Both the position numbers and the translations under genes were made by a program. From contig NZ_OY776488.1 of assembly GCF_963675635.1 (NCBI RefSeq), forward strand, positions 1,773,501-1,837,500: a stretch of DNA of 64,000 nucleotides. The letters are read 5' to 3'. This document shows, in pieces, positions 24,071 to 33,501 of this stretch. The notes below the pieces were generated by a model that was not told the DNA's origin, ran no database searches, and saw nothing but the letters and a program-made list of their open reading frames with translations. Positions within the stretch are counted from its first letter, which is position 1. Each line of letters starts with the position of its first letter. The stretch comes from an uncultured Pseudodesulfovibrio sp. (lineage in GTDB: Bacteria > Desulfobacterota > Desulfovibrionia > Desulfovibrionales > Desulfovibrionaceae).

Positions 24071-24286
24071 CTTGACTGATGCACCCTACAAGCGTATGCC
24101 AATTTATCATAGGGGTCGGTAGCATTCATGGGAATGCGTCCGGTATTTCACCGGATTGTACTGACAATGGGTGGAATGATTATTGGTTGTGAAGGGCTCG
24201 CGCACTTTTATATCCTCACTCTTATTTCACCGGGTGAACGATCACCTTTTTTTTATTTTTATACTTTTTTTGGAGTTTAGTACGTA

Positions 24287-24550
24287 ATGGCTAAGAATAT
24301 TTATGTGGGCAATCTGCCCTGGAGTTCCACGGAAGAGGATGTACGCGCCACGTTTGAAACATATGGCGAAGTTATTTCCGTCAAATTGATCAATGACCGC
24401 GAAACAGGTCGCCCCCGCGGCTTTGGCTTTGTTGAAATGGAAGACCAGGGTGCCCTCGAAGCCATCAAGAACCTGGACGGCGCCGACATGGGTGGCCGCA
24501 ACATCAAAGTCAACGAAGCCCGCCCTCGCCCCGAACGTCCGCGTTGGTAG
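24287..24550 (+). CDS. Single-RRM RNA-binding protein
   Basis: The 87-residue protein is one RNA recognition motif. RNP2 is IYVGNL (residues 4-9) and RNP1 is RGFGFVEM (about residues 44-51), both with the aromatic residues that stack on RNA. The tail RPRPERPRW is basic. Bacterial RRM proteins of this size are often cold-induced RNA chaperones. The 250-base region upstream is long and includes a small hairpin (TCCGG/CCGGA at 24138-24155), consistent with a regulated leader. Its neighbours IF-1 and a DEAD-box helicase also act on RNA. Confidence 0.93.
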   Translation: MAKNIYVGNLPWSSTEEDVRATFETYGEVISVKLINDRETGRPRGFGFVEMEDQGALEAIKNLDGADMGGRNIKVNEARPRPERPRW

Positions 24551-24582
24551 ACATTGACACTCTCGTCGATTTACGACACAAC

Positions 24583-24615
24583 AAGCCCGCCCTGTCCAAA
24601 AAAGGGCGGGCTTTT
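24583..24615. terminator. Terminator after the RRM gene
   Basis: AAGCCCGCCC 24583-24592 pairs perfectly with GGGCGGGCTT 24604-24613 and is followed by TTTT. It separates the RRM gene from infA. Confidence 0.85.
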
Positions 24616-24646
24616 CCCGTCTCCAAAAAACAAGAGGAAGCAATAG

Positions 24647-24865
24647 ATGGCCAAAGAAGAAGGAATCGTCGTTCAAGGCACCGTTGAAGAAGCCTTGCCA
24701 AACGCCATGTTCCGCGTTGAACTTGAAAACGGTCACACCGTGCTGGCACACATTTCCGGCAAAATGCGCAAATTCCGCATCCGTGTCATGCCCGGCGACA
24801 CCGTCACCGTGGAACTTTCCCCATACGACCTCACTCGCGGTAGAATTACCTTCCGTCCCCGGTAG
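24647..24865 (+). CDS. infA: Translation initiation factor IF-1
   Basis: The 72-residue S1/OB-fold protein binds the ribosomal A site during initiation. The whole family pattern is present: [39 protein letters not shown] and [23 protein letters not shown] lies upstream of the ATG. Length is exactly that of bacterial IF-1. Confidence 0.98.
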   Translation: MAKEEGIVVQGTVEEALPNAMFRVELENGHTVLAHISGKMRKFRIRVMPGDTVTVELSPYDLTRGRITFRPR

Positions 24866-24878
24866 TCGCATTCGGCGG

Positions 24879-24940
24879 TTGGGGGAAGAGGAGAGATAGG
24901 AAGCCCTAAAAATGGGTTTTGTTTTCTCCTCTTCCCCCAA
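24879..24940. repeat. Long hairpin between infA and the DEAD-box helicase
   Basis: TTGGGGGAAGAGGAGA 24879-24894 has a perfect 16-bp inverse copy at 24925-24940, and the interior AAGCCC/GGGTTT (24901-24906 with 24914-24919) pairs too. There is no T-run after the stem. One arm is nearly all purine and the other all pyrimidine. It may stabilise the infA mRNA end or be an RNase III or helicase target. Confidence 0.6.
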
Positions 24941-25067
24941 ACCCTTCACCTTCTCTCTCTCCCGCCCAAGCCATTAAGTATGCGCATGCGCGCGTCTGTG
25001 CGTTTGCGGTTATCTGTGCTATTGTCCCAGTGTTGGGTGACACCATATTTTTTCAAAAGGAATTTTT

Positions 25068-26744
25068 ATGTCCAGTTTCAAAGAACTGGGGCTGTCGGCT
25101 GCAACGCTGACCGCTCTGGAATCTAAGGGGTTCACAAGCCCCACCCCCATTCAGGCCCTGACCATCCCCATGCTGCTTGAAGGCACTGTGGATATCGTGG
25201 GCCAGGCCCAGACCGGAACCGGCAAGACTGCCGCTTTCGGCCTTCCCGTCATCGAAGCCGCCCAGGAAAAGGTGCGCCACGTCCAGTCGCTCATCCTGAC
25301 CCCCACTCGCGAACTCGCTATTCAGGTGGCCGAAGAAATCAACTCACTTAAAGGTCATAAGCGCATCCGCGTCCTGCCAGTCTATGGCGGACAAGCCATT
25401 CACATGCAGCTCAAAGCTCTGAGACAGGGCGTTGACGTTGTGGTTGGAACACCGGGTCGCATCATGGACCATCTCAAACGCGGCACACTGCACATAGACA
25501 ATCTCGATTTCTTCATCCTCGATGAAGCGGACGAGATGTGCAACATGGGCTTCGTGGACGACGTTCGCGAGATTCTTGCTTCTGCCAACGAAGATCGACG
25601 CACCCTGCTCTTCTCGGCTACCATGCCTCATGAGGTCATGCGTATCGCCAAGGAATTCATGGGCAACTTCGAAGTCGTTTCCGTAAAACCTGAAAAAAGC
25701 GACATTCCGCTCACTCGACAGATCTTCCATGAAATGGCCGATTCGGACCGCTTCGAGGCTCTGTGCCGGGTTATCGACGCCCAGCCGGACTTTTACGGCC
25801 TGGTTTTCACACGCACCCGCGCCGATGCTGACCGAGTGGCTGCTCGACTGACCGAGCGCGGCTATCCTTCCGAACCGATCCATGGTGATCTTTCGCAGGG
25901 ACAGCGAGAAAAAATCCTGGCGAGTTTCCGCGAGAAAAAGGCTACCATTCTGGTTGCAACCGATGTCGCAGCCCGCGGAATTGACGTGCCGGATCTGACC
26001 CACGTGGTCAACTTCGCTCTGCCTCAAGACCCGCAGACATATGTCCACCGTACAGGCCGTACAGGTCGCGCAGGAAAGCAGGGAGTGGCTATCACCCTGA
26101 TTGCACCGAACGAGTTTCGCCGACTCATGTACATTTCAAAAAGTTCCGGCATCGAAATCAAGAAGGAACCACTGCCTCGCATCGAGGATGTCATATACTC
26201 CAAGAAAAGCCGCGTGGTTTCCGAACTGAATTCAATCATGGACGCAGAAGACCATGGCAATTACATGGCCATGGCACGTGAACTCCTGGCGGAGAAGGAT
26301 GCCACAGACGTTGTAGCCGCTCTGCTGAAGAACACTTTCGGAGATGAACTGATCGCTTCAAGCTACAGAGAAATCGACATTACAGGAAGAGGGTCTGATT
26401 CCCGTTCCGGCTCCGGCGCTTCTGGAAGAGCTGATCTTGTCTGCGCTCTTGGCCGGGCCCATGGCATGTCACCAAAGAAATTCGTCGAATTCGTTGCTGA
26501 AACCGCCCAGATCAAGCCTTGGTCTATCCAGCACGTTCGCGTACAAGGCAACAGTACCACGTTCACTGTACCCTCTCATGAAGCTGATAAGGTCATGAAC
26601 AAGGTTAACAGCAGGGACGGTCAACCGCTCATCTCTCAAGGCGAATTCAAAAAGAAACCGTCCTATCGTCGCGACTTTCACAAGAAAGGTGCGCAACGTC
26701 CGGGCAAGCGGCCTTACATGAATAGAGGCAAGAAAAAGGACTAA
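25068..26744 (+). CDS. DEAD-box ATP-dependent RNA helicase (DeaD/CsdA type)
   Basis: The 558-residue helicase has the Q motif (FTSPTPIQ), motif I AQTGTGKT near residue 46, PTRELA, DEADEM, SAT and the C-terminal HRTGRTGRAGKQG. After the RecA-like core (to about 370) come a helical stretch and, at about 460-530, a DbpA/CsdA-like RRM fold (RAHGMSPKKFVEFVAE, WSIQHVRVQGNSTTFTVP). The tail is Lys/Arg-rich. It likely unwinds structured RNA in ribosome assembly or at low temperature. AAAGGAATT precedes the ATG. The leader has an 18-base alternating purine-pyrimidine tract at 24978-24995. Confidence 0.95.
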   Translation: MSSFKELGLSAATLTALESKGFTSPTPIQALTIPMLLEGTVDIVGQAQTGTGKTAAFGLPVIEAAQEKVRHVQSLILTPTRELAIQVAEEINSLKGHKRIRVLPVYGGQAIHMQLKALRQGVDVVVGTPGRIMDHLKRGTLHIDNLDFFILDEADEMCNMGFVDDVREILASANEDRRTLLFSATMPHEVMRIAKEFMGNFEVVSVKPEKSDIPLTRQIFHEMADSDRFEALCRVIDAQPDFYGLVFTRTRADADRVAARLTERGYPSEPIHGDLSQGQREKILASFREKKATILVATDVAARGIDVPDLTHVVNFALPQDPQTYVHRTGRTGRAGKQGVAITLIAPNEFRRLMYISKSSGIEIKKEPLPRIEDVIYSKKSRVVSELNSIMDAEDHGNYMAMARELLAEKDATDVVAALLKNTFGDELIASSYREIDITGRGSDSRSGSGASGRADLVCALGRAHGMSPKKFVEFVAETAQIKPWSIQHVRVQGNSTTFTVPSHEADKVMNKVNSRDGQPLISQGEFKKKPSYRRDFHKKGAQRPGKRPYMNRGKKKD

Positions 26745-26837
26745 ATTCCGCTTTCTAATAAAGATCTTATACTTTCAAGGTTCTTTCTCATTGCCGACCT
26801 TCGTTTGTTTTTGCTAGACAAGGCAGGCGAGGAAGCG

Positions 26838-29789
26838 ATGAAAAATGATCACGAGAAGTCGAAAGCGGAACTCATAGCGGAGTTGAAAGAACTCCGATCT
26901 ATTGCGGCGGGCACCGATGAAGGCAAATACCGCAATATAGTAGAAGGGTTGCCGCAATTCATCTTTGAACTGGATCATGCCGGGAACCTGCTGTACGCCA
27001 ACGAGTATGCTCTTGCCAATTATGGCTATTCAAAAGAGGACATCTCTAGCGGACTCAAGTTATCGGACATCATCCACCCAGACTCATACAGTCAGGCTCA
27101 AAAAAGCGTCGCTTCCATAATCGGAGGCGACGCTCTTCAGGGTGAAGAATACACAGCGCTTCGCAAGGATGGGTCCACCTTCCCCATCAAAGTCTATTCC
27201 CAGAAAATAACGGAAGAAAGCCACTCACCAGGAATACGAGGGATTGTCGTCGATCTCTCCGACATAAAAAGAGTGGAAAAAGCTCTTCTCAAAAGCGAAA
27301 ATTACTACCGCATCCTCTTTGAAAACACCGGGACTGCCACAACCATCCTCGACTCCAGCGGCACCATCCTCAGTTGCAATTCCCAATATGAAAAGCTTTC
27401 AGGCTGCTCGGCTCAAGAAGTGGAAGGGAAAATGAGCTGGTCCGATTTCGTCCCCCCGGAAGAACTGAAACGGATGACAACCTATCACACCAACCGTGCT
27501 CTCAAGGGCCATTCAGCCCCCGACAATTATGAATTTACCTTCCTTACCCGGAACGGAACCCGAAAACGGGTGCATGTATTTGTAGGCGTTATTTCTGACA
27601 CCGATGATAGGGTGTGTTCCCTCATAGACGTGACGGAAAGAGAAGAAGCCCTTCATGCCTTACGCAAAAGTGAAGAACGATATGAACTCGTTGCCAAGGG
27701 TGCCAATGACGGCCTCTGGGATTGGGATTTGACAACTAATGAAGTGTATTATTCACCTCGGTACAAGGAAATCCTCGGATACACTGATGACGATTTCCCC
27801 AACCATGTCAGCTCCTGGCAAGACAGTGTGCACCCCGAAGATATCCATCACTGCATAGCGACCAACAATCTCTGTGTACAGGGCGAACTAGATCAGTTCC
27901 AAGTAGAATTTCGCATGTTTCACAAGGATGGCTCCACCCGCTGGATACTTGGCCGTGGAGGCAACGCGAAAGACGAAAACGGCATTCCATACCGTCTGTC
28001 AGGCACACACACCGACATAACCCAGCGCAAACACGCGGAACAGGCCTTGCGCGAAAGTGAAGAACGCTACAGGACCATTTTTGAAAACGCCACAGACGGC
28101 ATCTACCAATGTACGATTGGCGGGCAATTCCTGACCGTCAACGACGCCATGACTCGTTATCTGGGCTACGACAGCCCAATAGACATGATCGATTCCATCA
28201 CTGATATCCGTCAACAAATGTGGGTCAACCCGCATGACAGAGACATCTTCCTGTTGGAATTAGCCCAAAAGGGCACGCTGCAAAACTATGAGCGACAAAT
28301 CAAACGCAAGGATGGTTCCAGAATATGGGTATCCGAGAATGTGCGTGCGATATACGACGACAACGGCACTATCGAATATTATGAAGGTTTCCTTCAGGAT
28401 ATAACCACTCGGAAATTCAACGAAAGCACGACCAAGGCTCTGTACGCTATCTCAGCAGCCATCACGATTACTCGTGATCTTTCCGAACTTTATGGGGCTA
28501 TCCACGCCATCATTGACGGAGTCATCCCGGCACGAAATTTCTTCATCGCACAGGTTAATATGGCAGCCGACATGATGCGATTCGTTTATTTTCGGGATGA
28601 GAACGATGATTACTTCGATATTAGCGACATCAGTAACCCCGAAAAGAATAGCTTATCCATCAATGTCTATCGAACCGGAAGCCCTTTCCGCTTCTCCTCG
28701 GCACGCCAAGAAGATATCACTAAGATCAATAAAATCGGCATTATCGGCACTCCACCAGAGGCATGGCTTGGCGTTCCGCTCAAATCGGGCGGCGAGGTGG
28801 TTGGAGTCATGGTTGTACAGGATTATTCGAACCCCCATCAATATTCGGAAACGGATGTAACCTTCATGACAGCCGTTTCCGAACAGGTCGCAATGGCCAT
28901 CGAACGCAAGGCCAATGAAGAATCCCTTACCCGTCTCAACGAAAAACTTGAGTCGAAAGTCGATCAGCGAACCACCGAACTCAAAGCCCAAACCGCAGAA
29001 CTCGAAGATGCCAACAAACGACTTCGGAAACTCGATGAAGTCAAATCAGCTCTGGTTTCCTCGATATCACATGAATTGCGCACGCCGCTGACATCCATTC
29101 GCGGCTTTGCCAAACTCTGTGCACGAGATTTTACCCGTTTTTTCCAGCCACTGGCGGAGAACATGGAACTCAATGCGAAAGGCGAACGCATCCGGAACAA
29201 CCTCGGAATAATTGAGACTGAAGGAGAACGACTCACTCGACTTATCAATGATTTTCTGGATATCAATCGGATTGAATCCGGCAAAGCAGCATGGCACGAC
29301 ACCTTTCTTGACCCGTGCCAAGTCATCACTAAAGCCACCACTGCGGCCTTCGGCAGCTTTGCCGCTAAATCCGGAGTCGAACTCAAGACGGTACTGCCGC
29401 CTTTTTCCCAAAAAATCCATGCAGACCCAGACAAGATCCATCAAGTACTGATTAATCTACTGAATAATGCCTATAAATTTACCAGACAAGGCACCGTCAC
29501 TGTTTCCCTGCGTGACACAGGCAACAGTATCGTCATCTCCATCAGCGATACCGGACCAGGTATCCCGCCTGAAGAACACCCCCACCTTTTTGAGAAATTC
29601 CACAAATCCCCTCTCGGAGACACTCTTCACATCGCGGATCGGGGAACAGGGCTGGGACTTGCAATATGCAAAGAGATAGTGGAGCACTACAGCGGATCAA
29701 TATGGGTAGAATCAACCCTCAATGAAGGAAGCACCTTCTCCTTTTCACTCCCGCTGAGTTCAAGCATAGAGGCAGAATGCTCGGAATAG
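26838..29789 (+). CDS. Soluble multi-PAS/GAF sensor histidine kinase
   Basis: The 983-residue kinase has no membrane helix. Four PAS domains fill about residues 30-145, 155-265, 280-400 and 405-530, the later ones with PAC ends such as GTHTDITQRKHAE. A GAF domain follows (about 545-700), then a coiled coil (LNEKLESKVDQRTTELKAQ). The HisKA H-box is SSISHELRTPLTSIRG with His 745; the ATPase domain has DTGPGIPPEEHPHLFEKF and GTGLGLAICKEIVEHYSG. I chose ATG 26838 with GAGGAA upstream; an in-frame start 11 codons earlier has no ribosome site. No response regulator is adjacent, so its partner is unknown. Confidence 0.93.
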   Translation: MKNDHEKSKAELIAELKELRSIAAGTDEGKYRNIVEGLPQFIFELDHAGNLLYANEYALANYGYSKEDISSGLKLSDIIHPDSYSQAQKSVASIIGGDALQGEEYTALRKDGSTFPIKVYSQKITEESHSPGIRGIVVDLSDIKRVEKALLKSENYYRILFENTGTATTILDSSGTILSCNSQYEKLSGCSAQEVEGKMSWSDFVPPEELKRMTTYHTNRALKGHSAPDNYEFTFLTRNGTRKRVHVFVGVISDTDDRVCSLIDVTEREEALHALRKSEERYELVAKGANDGLWDWDLTTNEVYYSPRYKEILGYTDDDFPNHVSSWQDSVHPEDIHHCIATNNLCVQGELDQFQVEFRMFHKDGSTRWILGRGGNAKDENGIPYRLSGTHTDITQRKHAEQALRESEERYRTIFENATDGIYQCTIGGQFLTVNDAMTRYLGYDSPIDMIDSITDIRQQMWVNPHDRDIFLLELAQKGTLQNYERQIKRKDGSRIWVSENVRAIYDDNGTIEYYEGFLQDITTRKFNESTTKALYAISAAITITRDLSELYGAIHAIIDGVIPARNFFIAQVNMAADMMRFVYFRDENDDYFDISDISNPEKNSLSINVYRTGSPFRFSSARQEDITKINKIGIIGTPPEAWLGVPLKSGGEVVGVMVVQDYSNPHQYSETDVTFMTAVSEQVAMAIERKANEESLTRLNEKLESKVDQRTTELKAQTAELEDANKRLRKLDEVKSALVSSISHELRTPLTSIRGFAKLCARDFTRFFQPLAENMELNAKGERIRNNLGIIETEGERLTRLINDFLDINRIESGKAAWHDTFLDPCQVITKATTAAFGSFAAKSGVELKTVLPPFSQKIHADPDKIHQVLINLLNNAYKFTRQGTVTVSLRDTGNSIVISISDTGPGIPPEEHPHLFEKFHKSPLGDTLHIADRGTGLGLAICKEIVEHYSGSIWVESTLNEGSTFSFSLPLSSSIEAECSE

Positions 29790-29889
29790 ACGCATCATTC
29801 TCATCATCAAACGACACGCTTCCAGAATTTTTCACAGCTCTTCGACTACCCCGGCTTTCTCCAGGAATACTCATCTTTTCTACTTGATA

Positions 29890-31629
29890 TCAAAGGGTAA
29901 CACACTCTTCTCTTAAAGGCAGTCGAACCGTAATGGTTGTCCCGCTCTCCTCTGAAGACTGCATTTCAATATCGCCACCATGCGATCGTGCAATAAGCAT
30001 TGCACTAAAAGTTCCCAATCCGGTGCCACCGGGCTTTCCTGCGGTAACGTACTTGTCGAAAAATGTGTTTCGTATGGATTCTGGCACGACTCCGGCATTA
30101 TGAATTCTGGCTACATAGCCATCATCATGCTGCAACCCTACGCTGATCGGCTCATTATTCCCTGCTTCAAAAGCGTTTCGCAAAAGATTGCTGAAAAGCG
30201 AAAAGACAAGCGGCTGTTCGGCGCGAATCAAAAACGTCACGCCTTTTTCCACGGGCACACCATCCACCGTCATCATGATACGGGAAACGCTGTCCTGATT
30301 GACCTGAATGGAGTTCACGACGGTATCAAGGAGTTCGACAAGGTCAAATTCCTCGAAACTAAATGCATAGGTCCCTGTTTCCAGCTTATATAAACTGATG
30401 GATTGATTGAGCAGTTCGAGCATGATGCTGCCTGCATCCTCAACAGCTTTGAGCAGCTCAGCCTGTTTCGGTGTGATATTGTCAGCCGCCCTGAGCATTC
30501 GTGGTATGCCGATGATTCCGGAAAGCGGCGACTTGAGGTCATGCCGAATTACACGAGTCACGTTTTCCTTCAGCTTATCCAGAGCCTTTCGGTTGGAAAC
30601 GTCTATCCCAACGAGGACAAATCCACTGACTTCGCCTCCGATATCCCGAAGGACACTGCCCTCCCACTGACACCAACTCGAACTTCCACACGGCCTTTTC
30701 ACCTCTGATTCCAGTTCAAGTCGACTTCCAGAAGTCAGGAACCTGTCCACATGACGAACCCATTCAGGATCAGGGGTCTCAACGCCTCGGAAAAGGACAT
30801 CCTGCACCCGGCTGCCAAGAAGGTCTGGCTCAAGACACTCCAGACAACTGAGAACCTGATTGTTCACGAATGTCACCAGACCCGAAGCGTCAAGCCGAAG
30901 AATCATGGATCGGGAATCTTCGATCAACCGTTGATACAAGGCCCGACTCTCACGCAGTTCAGCTTCCAACCTCTTGCGATGGTCGATTTCTCTGACTGAC
31001 GCACGGACACCCAGATATAATCCATCGGATGAATACACGGGAAGGCTATTGTACGCGACCCAATGGATCCGCCCGTCCCTTGCAACTATCCGGCAGTCAA
31101 AACGCATGCACTGATGCATTTTTTCAACCGATGACACCTGACCCAACACCGCCTCCCTGTCATCAGGGTGGATCAATCGATTAAACAGTTCCGGATCAAG
31201 AAAGAATTCATCAGGTCCATATCCTGTGAGTCTTTCACAGGCCGGAGAAACATACAGATAGGTATCGTTGGGTGAGAGCCAGTATTCCCAGTCATGGGTA
31301 AACTCGGCAACTGTCCTGTATCGTTCTTCACTCCGCGCCAATCGGTCTGTCGCATTACGCATATCCCGAATCATTGGAGCGACCATAAGGACACCCAAAA
31401 AAAGAAGAATTGAAATAACAAGTCCGAGACATTCATAGGACAGAGAGGATACAACGTCGGTTGAATACATCTCAACCAAAGCATGGACACGGCGAAATGC
31501 CATAATGAAGATACCAGTAGCCAAAAGAATCCAGGCCCAGCTACGACCGGTATCAACAATCAGGCGCAAAGCCAGAAAACCGGCTACAAATTGAAACAGC
31601 ATGGACGCGAGTACTACAGTAAGGTTCAT
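29890..31629 (-). CDS. Membrane PAS sensor histidine kinase of the RHDLKSPL type
   Basis: The 579-residue kinase has two or three N-terminal membrane helices (to about residue 90), two PAS domains (about 100-225 and 230-350) and an unusual H-box VTRVIRHDLKSPLSG with His 363. The ATPase domain keeps the N-box (NLLRNAFEA) and the G2 region (GGTGLGTFSA), but the G1 motif DxGxG is replaced by HNAGVVPESIRNTFFDKY. The same variant occurs in the kinase at 49242-50573, so it is a subfamily trait rather than decay. It converges on the multi-PAS kinase; no response regulator is adjacent. Confidence 0.9.
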   Translation of the reverse strand: MNLTVVLASMLFQFVAGFLALRLIVDTGRSWAWILLATGIFIMAFRRVHALVEMYSTDVVSSLSYECLGLVISILLFLGVLMVAPMIRDMRNATDRLARSEERYRTVAEFTHDWEYWLSPNDTYLYVSPACERLTGYGPDEFFLDPELFNRLIHPDDREAVLGQVSSVEKMHQCMRFDCRIVARDGRIHWVAYNSLPVYSSDGLYLGVRASVREIDHRKRLEAELRESRALYQRLIEDSRSMILRLDASGLVTFVNNQVLSCLECLEPDLLGSRVQDVLFRGVETPDPEWVRHVDRFLTSGSRLELESEVKRPCGSSSWCQWEGSVLRDIGGEVSGFVLVGIDVSNRKALDKLKENVTRVIRHDLKSPLSGIIGIPRMLRAADNITPKQAELLKAVEDAGSIMLELLNQSISLYKLETGTYAFSFEEFDLVELLDTVVNSIQVNQDSVSRIMMTVDGVPVEKGVTFLIRAEQPLVFSLFSNLLRNAFEAGNNEPISVGLQHDDGYVARIHNAGVVPESIRNTFFDKYVTAGKPGGTGLGTFSAMLIARSHGGDIEMQSSEESGTTITVRLPLREECVTL

Positions 31630-31843
31630 CCGTCTTCTCCACCGCTACTAAGGTAGATGCAAGAATTTGCCGTTCGAAAGTACTCTCAAAAATCGACTTT
31701 TGTCACCATCAATCATTCAATAGGGGGCACCCATAAAAGACAAACAATTCGTAATGAATTGCTATGCTGGGTAGAATAAAACCCCTTGATGACTAGCACT
31801 GAACTCCCATGGATCAACTATGTTGCATCGTAACAGATAGAGA

Positions 31844-32446
31844 CTACTTTCCTTGCCGCGCGTTGTAGACAGTATTCTGCGAAGCGGCAAACTCTCGATA
31901 AGCGGCTATGGCCGCATCCCGCAAGACGTCATTTGTCAGGGAAATACCGCGCCGGTCCAATTCTTCCAGCCAATTTTCACTGACCGGCCCCTCATCGAAT
32001 CCGGTGATTTCTTCCAGTTCCGGCCCGGAACCGGCAATAACCAGAGAACGCACACCGGACCACATCACGGCTCCGAAACACATGGCACACGGCCTCCAGT
32101 TGACCACCAGTTCATGGGCAGGCAGCCCGTCCGCGCCAAGATCATAGGTTCCGAGCATCTTCTGCGCCAATGACAGAGCCATAATTTCGGCATGCGCCGA
32201 CGAGCAGTTGTACGGCATGACCCTGTTCACTCCGATAACCACCAGCCGACCGGAGTCCCGCTCGAATACTCCGGCGGCAAACGGTCCTCCCGTATTGCGC
32301 AAAAAATTCTGCCGGGAAAATTCGATAACCGCCGCCATCCGCTCTTCCGGGGTCGGCATGTGCGTAGGCAGTGTATTAAGGGCTGAAACGGCCCATTCAG
32401 GCATATCAAGTGAGAAAGAAAGATCGGAAACAGAATACGGTGTCAT
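31844..32446 (-). CDS. Zinc-dependent nucleoside/nucleobase deaminase family protein
   Basis: The 200-residue protein has the cytidine deaminase-like zinc site: SSAHAEIMALSLAQ (His ligand and catalytic Glu) and WRPCAMCFGAVMWSGV (two Cys ligands). This pattern fits guanine deaminase (GuaD) or tRNA-adenosine/cytosine deaminase relatives. An extended N-terminus and the C-terminal ELDRRGISLTNDVLRDAAIAAYREF resemble GuaD-like enzymes, but the substrate is not certain. I chose ATG 32446 with GGAG upstream over an in-frame ATG 31 codons earlier. The gene stands alone. Confidence 0.82.
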   Translation of the reverse strand: MTPYSVSDLSFSLDMPEWAVSALNTLPTHMPTPEERMAAVIEFSRQNFLRNTGGPFAAGVFERDSGRLVVIGVNRVMPYNCSSAHAEIMALSLAQKMLGTYDLGADGLPAHELVVNWRPCAMCFGAVMWSGVRSLVIAGSGPELEEITGFDEGPVSENWLEELDRRGISLTNDVLRDAAIAAYREFAASQNTVYNARQGK

Positions 32447-32539
32447 TGTATGGCTCCAGTATGGGATAACGTGTTGGCGTTGCCTATCTCCATGGCGCAC
32501 AGAAATCAAGATTGGATGACACGCACTGATCGAATTCAC

Positions 32540-32844
32540 GAACGATCACACCGAAAGGGACGCACCCGATAATGAAAACAAGTGGAATTGACGCCCTATA
32601 TGGAACGGGCATGCTTGCGACATCTCATTTGGTTTTCATACCCTTTCACGCAGCGATCATTATTCCCCGTCGAATAAAAACTGCGATCAGATCCCTTCTC
32701 CCGACATTGCCATCAAGGCAGTAGTCCGTCCTTTTCACAGCGGAAAGGACCTGTTGTACCGAATCGCTTCGGCATTTCAACACTGATAAAGGATTTGTAT
32801 CCCTAGTATACTTCTTATTATCTCTCTGGCATGGAATTGTAGGC
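32540..32844. other. Intergenic region with no supported gene
   Basis: No gene is seen. A 50-codon frame from 32572 lacks recognisable features. GTCCTTTTC and GGAAAGGAC (32729-32751) can form a hairpin without a T-run. Confidence 0.4.
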
Positions 32845-33153
32845 TTGCCGTTTGGGGATGAGTACCCATTCTGGCTTGATATGTATTACATTTTCGAACC
32901 ACTCAGCTTCATAGCTTTATCTTTTTATGCATGCCTCTTCATACTCAGAAAAAGGACGCACGTATCAAAAAAAATAGCGGGAATTGCCGCTTTCAACATT
33001 CTGACTTCACTCATTGGCATCATTCTCTTCTGGCACAAGCATGGCCTCGACTTCCAATATGATCATCCGAAATTATGTATTATCCAAATAATTTTATGCA
33101 GCATCATTCTCGCTGCATCGACAGAAAAACACGGCGAAACCACCAGTACCTAA
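32845..33153 (+). CDS. Small membrane protein of unknown function
   Basis: The frame encodes up to 102 residues with three predicted membrane segments (about 14-34, 44-62 and 78-93). It starts at TTG 32845 or more likely ATG 32881; neither has a strong ribosome site. The region is AT-richer than its neighbours. A small hairpin (33154-33173) follows the stop. I do not recognise a family; it could be a phage or mobile-element remnant next to the tRNA. Confidence 0.4.
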   Translation: MPFGDEYPFWLDMYYIFEPLSFIALSFYACLFILRKRTHVSKKIAGIAAFNILTSLIGIILFWHKHGLDFQYDHPKLCIIQIILCSIILAASTEKHGETTST

Positions 33154-33173
33154 AAAGCCGGTACACCGGCTTT
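33154..33173. terminator. Short hairpin after the small membrane protein gene
   Basis: AAAGCCGG and CCGGCTTT pair perfectly around TACA, directly after the preceding stop codon. Only three T residues follow, so it is a weak terminator. Confidence 0.45.
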
Positions 33174-33193
33174 GCAGTTGGAGTTGAGACGCA

Positions 33194-33227
33194 TAACAAA
33201 AAACCCGCTCTCGGTAGAAAGCGGGTT
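33194..33227 (-). terminator. Terminator of tRNA-Arg
   Basis: On the minus strand AACCCGCT and AGCGGGTT form an 8-bp stem (33220-33227 with 33202-33209) followed by TTTTTTGTT. It lies 11 bases past the CCA end of the tRNA. Confidence 0.8.
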
Positions 33228-33238
33228 ATCATTTCAGG

Positions 33239-33315
33239 TGGTGCCCCCAGCATGATTCGAACATGCGGCACCAGGATTAGGAATCCTGTGCTCTATCCAC
33301 CTGAGCTATGGGGGC
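33239..33315 (-). tRNA. tRNA-Arg (anticodon CCT)
   Basis: Read on the minus strand, a 77-base tRNA has acceptor GCCCCCA/TGGGGGC, D stem GCTC/GAGC, anticodon stem CAGGA/TCCTG with loop TTCCTAA (anticodon CCT), T stem GCATG/CATGC with TTCGAAT loop, discriminator A and encoded CCA. It decodes AGG. Confidence 0.97.
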
Positions 33316-33414
33316 ACGGGGATTTCTCCTATCCGACAGTCCGCCAAAAGGCAAGAGTTTCGTCATTACGGCTGCCTCTCACTATTTTGTTGCGTGCAAA
33401 TTCATTCACTACTG

Positions 33415-33442
33415 TTTACAAGCCCAAAAAAAGGCCTATAGT
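33415..33442 (+). promoter_or_regulatory. Candidate promoter of the HtrA protease gene
   Basis: TTTACA at 33415-33420 and TATAGT at 33437-33442 are separated by 16 bases, each one base from the sigma-70 consensus hexamer. The htrA start codon follows 59 bases later. Confidence 0.5.
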
Positions 33443-33501
33443 CTCAAAAGCGGCAATATACCGCCATCCTGTTTTCCGCATTATTTTTTTCCGGAGGCTT
33501 T

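Noticed and set aside
24167-24280. A short frame ending FFYFYTFF upstream of the RRM gene, at first sight like a Phe/Tyr leader peptide
   Set aside because: The residues come from a run of T bases, there is no ribosome site, no competing hairpins follow, and the next gene has nothing to do with aromatic amino acids.
32572-32724. A 50-codon frame between the deaminase and the small membrane protein
   Set aside because: No ribosome site, no domain and no neighbours that would give it a role.
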